Under the pieces are notes generated by a model, which saw only the letters and a list, made by a program, of their open reading frames with translations, was not told the DNA's origin and searched no databases. Below, in pieces: positions 14,491 to 20,265 of a stretch of 21,602 bases of DNA (position 1 is the first letter of the stretch; every line of letters starts with the position of its first letter). The stretch is taken from NCBI GenBank assembly GCA_031396505.1, contig JANNKX010000172.1, forward strand, positions 1-21,602, read 5' to 3'. The DNA is from JAAFHS01 sp031396505 (lineage in GTDB: Bacteria > Pseudomonadota > Alphaproteobacteria > Rhodobacterales > Rhodobacteraceae). The translations under genes were made by a program, and so were the position numbers.

Positions 14491-17289
14491 ATGAAACCAA
14501 ATTTCGCACTGAACCTGTCTGAAGATCGCATTGGCCTGTTGCAGCGCACAGGCAAAGGATGGCTGCCTTTGGGCGAGGTCGCCTTTGGCGCGCCCGACAT
14601 GGAAGAGCAGCTTACCGCGTTGCGTGAAATGGCAGCGCACCGGGCACCGCGCGGGATATCGACCAAGCTGGTGATCCCGAATTCGCAGATTTTGTATACA
14701 ACCGTGTCTGTGACGGCCACCACAGACGCGGCGCGGCGCGATGAAATTCGGGCAGCACTTGCAGGGCGCACCCCTTATGCGCCCGAGGATCTGGTGTTTG
14801 ACTGGTACGGTACCGGGTCGGACGTACAGGTCGCGGTCGTTGCGCGCGAAACCCTGGACGAGGCCGAAGGGTTTGCGGTGGATCGGGCATTCCGGCCCAT
14901 TTCCTTTGTGGCAATCCCCGAAGCTGGCGCATTTGATGGCGAACCGATGTTTGGCACAACAGCATTTTCGGTGGCGGCCCTTGGCAAAGGGCGGCGGCTG
15001 GAACGTGACGTCGTGGCAATCCAGCTGATCGGTGCGGATACCGTGGGTGCCGCCGTTGCGGATGACGAAGAGCCTGAAGTTCCGCAGGAAACCTATGAAC
15101 CGCAGGTCGACGCCCCCGTACCGGCACTAGACGCCGAGGCGGAAGCCGATCTTGCGCTGGGCATTGCCGAAGATGTTTCGGTTGATGTCGTGGTGGACAC
15201 AGGTGTCGCACCCGAGACGATGCCGCAAGAGGCCGACCCGGTCGATCCGCCGACCGCCGTTGTGCCTGATGAACCGGAACCCGACGCAGACATACCCCCT
15301 GCCCCGCGTTTCACCATTTCGCCCGTTGCGGACCCGGCGACCAGCGTGGTGTCGGCATCGGTACCTGACATCGACGATGAAGCGCCGTTCGCGGATGTAT
15401 CAGACCAGCAGGTCGATGCGCTGCCAGTGATGCCGACAAGAGAAGACGATTTGCCGCCCACACCGTCAACGGCGGCGCTGATGGCCTTTGCAAGCAGACG
15501 TGCGGCCGAAAATGGCGCCAAACCGTTGGGGGCTGCGCCGACGCGGGGTGGCGCGACACCGATGCCGGGGCTGCTGGCAGACCGGCTGGCGGCGCGGGCA
15601 CAGTCGGGCGGGACGACGATGCCGCCACAGCCGATGCCCGCGCGCGATGCGGTACGCATGGCAGGCGGGGCGGCTGCCGTCACGGCACCGGTGATGCCTG
15701 GTGGCAAAAAGCGCAAGGCGACGGCGGCGACGATGCCGCCCGCAGAGGTGCCGCGCAAGCCATTGACCAAACCCGGGGGTACCTTTGCAACAACGCAGCC
15801 CGTGCGCGGAAAACCCAGATACCTTGGGCTGATCCTGACGGGCATTCTGATCCTGTTTCTGGCCCTGCTGGCGGCGTGGTCGTCGTTCTTTTTGGCCTCG
15901 CGCAATGATGCGGGCGAGACGACCCAAGTGGCCACGGCTGACGTGCCACTGATTGAAGACGAGGCGCTGGCAGATGGCCAGGCGGGTGACGACGCCGTGG
16001 TCGATGTAACAGCCGCCGTTGCGACGGATGTGGCGGCGGATGCGCCCGTAGATGTCGCCTTGGCCGAACCACCAGGTGATGTGGCCCTGGCGGCGACGCT
16101 ACCCGACAACCAGATTGCCGCGACAGAAAACGCCGGTCCCGCCCCCGAGACCGGCGTTGACGTCCTTGCCGCGGGCAGCACAGGTCCGGCCGATGTCGGC
16201 GTGTCGTCGCAGGATACGGTGATCGTGCTGTCAACGGCAGATTCGCCATTGGTGGCACCGCTTGTTGCAAATCTGGCCGCACCGGTTGCGGATGTTGATG
16301 CGCCGCCGGCGGCGCAACTGCCGCCGCCGCCGTTTGGCACCACGTATACATTCAACCCTGACGGCACGATCGCAGGCACGCCCGAAGGCATTTTGACGCC
16401 GGAGGGTGTGCGCCTGTTCAGCGGCCCGCCACTGGCACGCCCCCCCGCACGACCTGCAGCAGTGGAAGCCGCGGCAATTGTGCCGGAAACCTTGCCGGTT
16501 GTGGACGGCGCGGTGCCGCCAGCGGGCGCAGGGGCGGCGGTTGTTGGTGCGGACCCGGCACTTGCCGATGCACGCCCGCGCAGCCGTCCGGCGACGCTGA
16601 TCGTACCGAATACGGACGATGACGCGGCCCTTGGCACCGAACGGCCGATCCTTGCCAGCAGCCCACGCCCGCGTGGCCGCCCCGGCGCAGTGTTGGCGGC
16701 AGGCGAAGACGCGCGGGTGGCAACCGAGGCGGCATCACTTGCGACCGCATCAGCTGCGGCCGGCAGTGCGGCCGAAGCGGCAATATTGGCGGTTGTTGCG
16801 ACGAACCCGGTTGACGCGCTGGTCACACCATCCGGCAGCAGACTTGCCGTCAGCGTGTCACGCATTCCGGCCCCGCGGCCGCGCGATCTGGAACGCGCCG
16901 TGGCAGCGGCGCTGGCGGCGGCGACACGCGCGCCCGACCCGGAGCCCGAACCGGAACCGGAACCGGAACGGGTGGCCGCGGCACCGACAGCCCCCGAGGC
17001 GGATGCAGAGCCGGACATCGAAAGTGGCGGATCGCAAGCTCCAACCAGCGGATCGGTCGCCGAAAGGGCGACATTCGCCAACGCCATCAATCTCACACGC
17101 GTCAACCTGATCGGGGTCTATGGCACCCAATCCAGCCGTTATGCCCTGATCCGGCAAAGCAATGGCCGATACAAGCGGGTCGAGGTCGGTGATCGCATCG
17201 ACGGCGGCACAGTCGCCGCGATCACGGCCAATGAGGTGCGCTACCAAAAGGGCGGGCGGCTGATTTCGTTGCAGATGCCCGATACCTGA
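14491..17289 (+). CDS. Large single-span protein: PilM/GspL-like N-domain, PilP/GspC-like C-domain
   Basis: I do not know a name for this 932-residue protein. Residues 1-180 resemble the actin-like cytoplasmic part of GspL/PilM: TKLVIPNSQILYTTVSV, a short helix, GRTPYAPEDLVFDWYGTG, then VAVVARETLDEAEGFA. Residues 190-440 are acidic then Pro/Ala-rich linker. One strong membrane helix lies at about 444-469, preceded by KPRY and Lys/Arg residues, which predicts N-in/C-out topology. Residues 470-865 are a low-complexity Ala/Pro/Asp periplasmic linker with recurring PRPRxRP motifs and a (PE)n stretch. Residues 868-930 (NLIGVYGTQSSRYALIRQSNGRYKRVEVGDRI-GG-V) look like the small beta domain of PilP or GspC. 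ATG 14491 is the first start after an in-frame TAG twelve bases upstream; no strong Shine-Dalgarno is seen. It converges on a lytic transglycosylase and lies near a Tad pilus locus. Confidence 0.75.
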   Translation: MKPNFALNLSEDRIGLLQRTGKGWLPLGEVAFGAPDMEEQLTALREMAAHRAPRGISTKLVIPNSQILYTTVSVTATTDAARRDEIRAALAGRTPYAPEDLVFDWYGTGSDVQVAVVARETLDEAEGFAVDRAFRPISFVAIPEAGAFDGEPMFGTTAFSVAALGKGRRLERDVVAIQLIGADTVGAAVADDEEPEVPQETYEPQVDAPVPALDAEAEADLALGIAEDVSVDVVVDTGVAPETMPQEADPVDPPTAVVPDEPEPDADIPPAPRFTISPVADPATSVVSASVPDIDDEAPFADVSDQQVDALPVMPTREDDLPPTPSTAALMAFASRRAAENGAKPLGAAPTRGGATPMPGLLADRLAARAQSGGTTMPPQPMPARDAVRMAGGAAAVTAPVMPGGKKRKATAATMPPAEVPRKPLTKPGGTFATTQPVRGKPRYLGLILTGILILFLALLAAWSSFFLASRNDAGETTQVATADVPLIEDEALADGQAGDDAVVDVTAAVATDVAADAPVDVALAEPPGDVALAATLPDNQIAATENAGPAPETGVDVLAAGSTGPADVGVSSQDTVIVLSTADSPLVAPLVANLAAPVADVDAPPAAQLPPPPFGTTYTFNPDGTIAGTPEGILTPEGVRLFSGPPLARPPARPAAVEAAAIVPETLPVVDGAVPPAGAGAAVVGADPALADARPRSRPATLIVPNTDDDAALGTERPILASSPRPRGRPGAVLAAGEDARVATEAASLATASAAAGSAAEAAILAVVATNPVDALVTPSGSRLAVSVSRIPAPRPRDLERAVAAALAAATRAPDPEPEPEPEPERVAAAPTAPEADAEPDIESGGSQAPTSGSVAERATFANAINLTRVNLIGVYGTQSSRYALIRQSNGRYKRVEVGDRIDGGTVAAITANEVRYQKGGRLISLQMPDT
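16936..16971 (+). repeat. Short GGAACC-type tandem repeat encoding (PE)n
   Basis: About four near-identical copies of the hexamer GAACCG encode Pro-Glu repeats (residues about 816-826) in the periplasmic linker of the large membrane protein. Copy number could vary by slippage in steps of two residues without frameshift. Confidence 0.7.
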
Positions 17290-17301
17290 CGCACCCTCGC
17301 G

Positions 17302-17323
17302 AACGGGGGCCTATCCCCCCGTT
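17302..17323. terminator. Bidirectional terminator overlapping transglycosylase stop
   Basis: Perfect 8-base arms (AACGGGGG at 17302-17309, CCCCCGTT at 17316-17323) enclose a 6-base loop. The stop codon of the - strand transglycosylase (17311-17313) lies in the loop, so one hairpin serves both converging genes. No U-tract is seen. Confidence 0.65.
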
Positions 17324-18165
17324 GCAATCACCCGGAACACACAAGGGTCGGTCACAAGTTCGGGTGGCGTCAGGCACAGGCCCGAAGCAACCTGCCAGGC
17401 CGCCAGCACCTTTGGCACGTAATCACGGGTTTCTGCAAACGGTGGCACACCGGCGTTGTTACGCACCGCCCCCTCGCCCGCGTTATAGGCGGCAATCACC
17501 ATCAACGGATCACGGTCGAATTCGTTCAGCAGCCAATTGAGGTAGGCCACACCGCCTTTGATGTTTTGCGCCGGATCCGTGCTATCGGTCACACCAAAGC
17601 GCTCCGCCGTGGCCGGGATCAGTTGCATCAACCCTTGGGCCCCAGCCGAGCTCAGCGCATTTGGCTTGCCCGCGCTTTCAATCCCGATCACCGCAAGCAC
17701 CAATGCGGGCGATACATCCGTGCCGACCGTCGCTTTCAGAATTTCCGTGCCGTAGGCATCGGCGATCTCTTGCATTGCCTGCAGGCGCGGGGCACCGACC
17801 TGCGTGCCCCCCGGCCCCTGTGACAGGGCCGCCAGTGCATTGGGAAAGCGCCCCGCGCCGGATGCTTTCTCCGGCGGGATCATTTCCCAGAACCAGTCAT
17901 AGGTATGTGCGACCGGGCCGGACGGTTGCGCCGGTGTTGCGACAGGCGTGTCGGGTGCGGCATAGGGTTCGGCCGCAGGCAGGGCCGCCAAAACACGCGC
18001 CTGTTCTTCCGGGTCGATCTGCACCGTGATCCGTGGTGCGCCCGCAACCGGCGGTTTGACCCGCCGAAACGTGGACCCCGTATCGCCGGACAACGCCTCG
18101 GCCCACAAGGGCAATACCCCCGCGAAAGACAGCCCGACGGCAATGATTCCTGCTGATAGCCGCAT
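17311..18165 (-). CDS. Lytic transglycosylase (SLT family), secreted
   Basis: This 284-residue murein lyase cuts the glycan strands of peptidoglycan. I chose ATG 18165 because it starts a clear signal peptide (MRLSAGIIAVGLSFAGVLPL, cleavage near WAEA, residue 24). The frame is open to 18432, but the extra 89 residues look like promoter DNA. Residues 145-235 form the SLT domain: catalytic Glu163 in IGIESAGKPNA, then SSAGAQGLMQLIPATAERFGV, and AAYNAGEGAV. Cys264 and Cys275 may form a disulfide in the C-terminal tail. Residues 30-100 are a Pro-rich spacer. It is divergent from the flp pilin genes. Such enzymes often open the wall for envelope machines, so a role in pilus assembly is possible but inferred from position only. 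Confidence 0.9.
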   Translation of the reverse strand: MRLSAGIIAVGLSFAGVLPLWAEALSGDTGSTFRRVKPPVAGAPRITVQIDPEEQARVLAALPAAEPYAAPDTPVATPAQPSGPVAHTYDWFWEMIPPEKASGAGRFPNALAALSQGPGGTQVGAPRLQAMQEIADAYGTEILKATVGTDVSPALVLAVIGIESAGKPNALSSAGAQGLMQLIPATAERFGVTDSTDPAQNIKGGVAYLNWLLNEFDRDPLMVIAAYNAGEGAVRNNAGVPPFAETRDYVPKVLAAWQVASGLCLTPPELVTDPCVFRVIATGG

Positions 18166-18524
18166 GGTGCGGAGCCTGCTTTTTTTCTTTTCGTTGCAAT
18201 CAGAGTCGCAAAGAATCAGGCATCCGGCCAGCGGTTTTGGGCGTCTTTTGCCGCAAATTTGCCCAAATCGGCGCAAAAGACACGCAAACTCAACGTCGCG
18301 CAACGCTATAAACGATAATTTAATCGTTTGTGTTCCGATGGTTAGCATAAATTCCAAAGAAATCGTGAATGCTGTGAAAATGTCCCGCTTTGTCCAAATT
18401 CCAGCCACGTTTGGGGGGCCATATGTGTTCAAGCCGAAACGGAGATCGGACGGAACAGAGGCCGATCCGAGAAGACCCGTCGCGGTGACATGAACTGAGC
18501 AACTCCTGGGAAAGGGAATACACT
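18166..18524. promoter_or_regulatory. Divergent AT-richer promoter region of transglycosylase and flp1
   Basis: No gene is supported in these 359 bases. It is clearly richer in A+T than its surroundings between about 18240 and 18400. It holds a 9-base inverted repeat (18243-18251 with 18273-18281) enclosing a 10-base palindrome GCAAATTTGC (18253-18262). A second inverted repeat, AAACGAT / ATCGTTT, lies at 18310-18316 and 18323-18329. Nearer flp1, GATCGG and CCGATC arms could form a leader hairpin at about 18444-18467. The flp1 ribosome-binding site GGAAAGGGA lies just before its ATG. I found no exact CtrA box (TTAA-N7-TTAA). Confidence 0.45.
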
Positions 18525-18725
18525 ATGAAACTTCTGAACATCTTCAAGCATTTCGCAAAAGACGAAGACGGTGCCGTGACGGTTGACTGGGTCGTGCTGA
18601 CCGCTGCTATCGTTGGTCTGGGCCTGGTTGTCATGACCACGATCCGTCCGGGCATCACCGCTGCTGCAGACTCGATCCAAGGCGACTTGGAAGATGCAGC
18701 TGCCGGCAACTTCGGCGCACCGTGA
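18525..18725 (+). CDS. flp: Flp-family type IVb pilin, first copy
   Basis: This 66-residue prepilin has a basic leader ending KDEDG and the processing site Gly16/Ala17. The mature part is about 50 residues, beginning AVTVDWVVLTAAIVGLGLVV, a hydrophobic helix typical of Flp pilins assembled by Tad machinery. Mature position 5 is Asp and position 6 Trp, in place of the canonical Glu-Tyr. A strong Shine-Dalgarno (GGAAAGGGA) suggests high translation. It is the first gene of the Tad segment and is followed by a long hairpin. No prepilin peptidase gene lies nearby in the window. Confidence 0.88.
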   Translation: MKLLNIFKHFAKDEDGAVTVDWVVLTAAIVGLGLVVMTTIRPGITAAADSIQGDLEDAAAGNFGAP

Positions 18726-18762
18726 TCTTTTGATTGCGTAGAGGCATATCCTGTGCCTTGGC

Positions 18763-18794
18763 AAAGTTCGCAGATCGCACGATCTGCGGACTTT
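18763..18794 (+). terminator. Hairpin after flp1 (terminator or attenuator)
   Basis: Arms 18763-18777 and 18780-18794 pair over 15 positions with one T-G wobble, making a very stable stem. A partly T-rich stretch follows (CTTTCCACATTTTA). Its place 37 bases after the first pilin stop suggests most transcripts end here, giving excess pilin over downstream gene products. Confidence 0.7.
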
Positions 18795-18904
18795 CCACAT
18801 TTTATGAAGGGTCTGTTTTGACCACGGGATGACAGCAGAATGTCCGTCAACCCGAAAGGAACGAAAATGCGGTGCGGGGATCGATACTGCAAGGAGATGT
18901 GACA

Positions 18905-19099
18905 ATGCTGAAGAAACTGTTCAAGCGTTTTGGCAAGGATGAATCCGGCGCTGTTACCGTCGACTTTGTGGTCCTGACGGCGGGCATCATCCTGATGGTG
19001 TTGTCAGTCTTTCAGGTTCTGCGCGAGTCACTTTACACGGACGCCGCCGCGGCAATCGCAAGTGGCGTCGAACAGGCAACAGAATTCGGCAACCCGTAA
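18905..19099 (+). CDS. Flp-family type IVb pilin, second copy
   Basis: This 64-residue prepilin is paralogous to the first copy. Its leader ends KDESG with predicted cleavage Gly15/Ala16, and the mature part begins AVTVDFVVLTAGIILMVLSV. ATG 18905 follows AAGGAG with good spacing; an in-frame GTG at 18872 would add an unlikely 11-residue extension. The two copies share the leader and the first ten mature residues but diverge after that, so the second may be a minor pilin or serve a different fibre. It again has Asp at mature position 5, here followed by Phe. A hairpin overlaps its stop codon. Confidence 0.85.
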   Translation: MLKKLFKRFGKDESGAVTVDFVVLTAGIILMVLSVFQVLRESLYTDAAAAIASGVEQATEFGNP

Positions 19100-19113
19100 C
19101 GCCGTTACGGGTT
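19091..19113 (+). terminator. Perfect hairpin overlapping flp2 stop
   Basis: Perfect 10-base arms AACCCGTAAC (19091-19100) and GTTACGGGTT (19104-19113) enclose a GCC loop. The flp2 TAA is within the left arm. It stands 52 bases before cpaB, so it may reduce read-through or protect the upstream mRNA 3' end. Confidence 0.6.
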
Positions 19114-19165
19114 TGGTGGGCAGGGGTTTCGCCTTTGGCGGACCCGGTTTGAAAAGGACGGAAGA

Positions 19166-20125
19166 ATGCGTGGGGTATTCGGACTGGTCTTGGTGGCAGG
19201 GGTCGCGCTCGCTGGTGGCGCGGTCTATCTGGCACAAGGGTATATTTCGCAGACAGAGGCCGCACTGGCCCAAGAACAGGAACGGCGCGCCCGGATTGGC
19301 GAACTGGTCGAGGTTTATGTCGTCAACAAACCGAAAAGCTATGGCGAGCCGCTGACACGCGAAGATGTGCAGGCGGTCTGGATGCAGGCGCGCTTTCTGC
19401 CCCCGTCCATCTTCCGCGCGAGTACCGAGGAATTGCCCGAGGATGTCGTGGCACAGTTCCCCGATGGCAATGTGACGCTGTTTTCCGAAGATGAATCCGA
19501 CCCTCGCTATGTCTTGCGGCAGATGGAAGCGTTCGAGCCGATCCTTGCCGTCAAGGTCACCGCACCGGGGCAGCCTGCCGGCCTGACGGGGCAGCTGGAA
19601 CCCGGCATGCGGGCCTTTGCGATCAAGGTTGACGTGTCATCGGGCGTGTCGGGCTTCTTGCAGCCGGGCGACCGTGTTGACGTCTATTGGACCGGAACAT
19701 CGGACTCGTCTGGCGGCGCCTTCACCAAACTGATCGAAAGTGCGGTGCCCATCGTGGCGGTGGACCAACTGGCCAGCGAACGCGCCGGTGAGGCGACGAT
19801 TGCCCGCACGGTGACGGTATCGGTCAACCCCGAACAAGTGGGCCGCCTCGCACAGGCACAGGCAACCGGCAAGCTTGCGTTGTCGCTGGTGGGCACCAAT
19901 GACGCGACCGCAGCAGGGGCCGTGCAAGTCAATAACCGTGACATAACTGGCGAGGTTGCGCAGGAAATCGTCGAGGTGCAGCAAGAGCAGGTTTGCACCG
20001 TCCGCACCCGCAAGGGCGGCGAGATGGTCGAAATTCCGATCCCCTGCACCAATTGCTCCGAACCAAAAGTCCGGGCGCGACCACCTTATCTGGGGGTCGC
20101 GCCCTTTGCTTTGCGCCACGCCTAG
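19166..20125 (+). CDS. cpaB: Tad pilus assembly protein CpaB (RcpC)
   Basis: This 319-residue envelope protein of the Tad pilus probably helps assemble the CpaC secretin. An N-terminal membrane helix or uncleaved signal spans residues 2-24. A SAF-type domain follows (VEVYVVNKPKSYGEPLTREDVQAVWM, stated by its ends, to VDVSSGVSGFLQPGDRVDVYWT, residues about 48-176). The RcpC/CpaB region contains TIARTVTVSVNPEQVGRLAQAQ and the C-terminal CTVRTRKGGEMVEIPIPCTN block (Cys277, Cys294). As recalled, relatives stop at or near CTN; here the frame continues for 23 more residues across a terminator-like hairpin. ATG 19166 follows AAAAGGACGG. The cpaB-cpaC order is conserved in Tad loci. Confidence 0.9.
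   Translation: MRGVFGLVLVAGVALAGGAVYLAQGYISQTEAALAQEQERRARIGELVEVYVVNKPKSYGEPLTREDVQAVWMQARFLPPSIFRASTEELPEDVVAQFPDGNVTLFSEDESDPRYVLRQMEAFEPILAVKVTAPGQPAGLTGQLEPGMRAFAIKVDVSSGVSGFLQPGDRVDVYWTGTSDSSGGAFTKLIESAVPIVAVDQLASERAGEATIARTVTVSVNPEQVGRLAQAQATGKLALSLVGTNDATAAGAVQVNNRDITGEVAQEIVEVQQEQVCTVRTRKGGEMVEIPIPCTNCSEPKVRARPPYLGVAPFALRHA
20073..20104 (+). terminator. Terminator-like hairpin inside the cpaB 3' coding end
   Basis: Perfect 10-base arms (20073-20082 and 20095-20104), extended inward by two C-G pairs across one mismatch, are followed by TTTGCTTT. It has the form of an intrinsic terminator, yet the cpaB stop is at 20123-20125, so the frame runs through it. Confidence 0.7.
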
Positions 20126-20265
20126 CTGCGTGTTGCCTGTTATCCACATAAGGAACACGCTATAACAGGTTGAATCTTGCTATAAATCGCCAACTCCGGC
20201 AAAGTGCATCAGTGAACGGGCGAAAAAAGACCCGAAACGAGGCGTGATCAGAAGGGCAGGTCACT
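20126..20265 (+). promoter_or_regulatory. cpaC upstream region with inverted repeat and -10-like boxes
   Basis: In this 140-base gap an 8-base inverted repeat CCTGTTAT / ATAACAGG (20136-20143 and 20162-20169) overlaps TATAAC (20161). A second -10-like TATAAA lies at 20181. No good -35 is spaced correctly. A promoter here would make sense after the terminator-like hairpin, but this is inferred. Confidence 0.35.

Noticed and set aside
15093..17105. 670-residue open frame on the - strand, antisense to the large membrane protein
   Set aside because: It is low-complexity Ala/Ser/Thr/Gly that mirrors the GC-rich Ala/Pro codons of the + strand gene; no domain, signal peptide or ribosome-binding site supports it.
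18300..18400. CtrA binding site in the flp promoter region
   Set aside because: TTAA-like pieces occur, but no TTAA-N7-TTAA with correct spacing was found on either strand.
18166..18432. N-terminal extension of the transglycosylase
   Set aside because: It would hide the clear signal peptide that begins at 18165 and is encoded by AT-rich promoter DNA.
18835..18904. Small peptide gene between the two pilins
   Set aside because: Short ATG frames here run out of phase into flp2 and show no plausible peptide; the stretch is better read as leader DNA.
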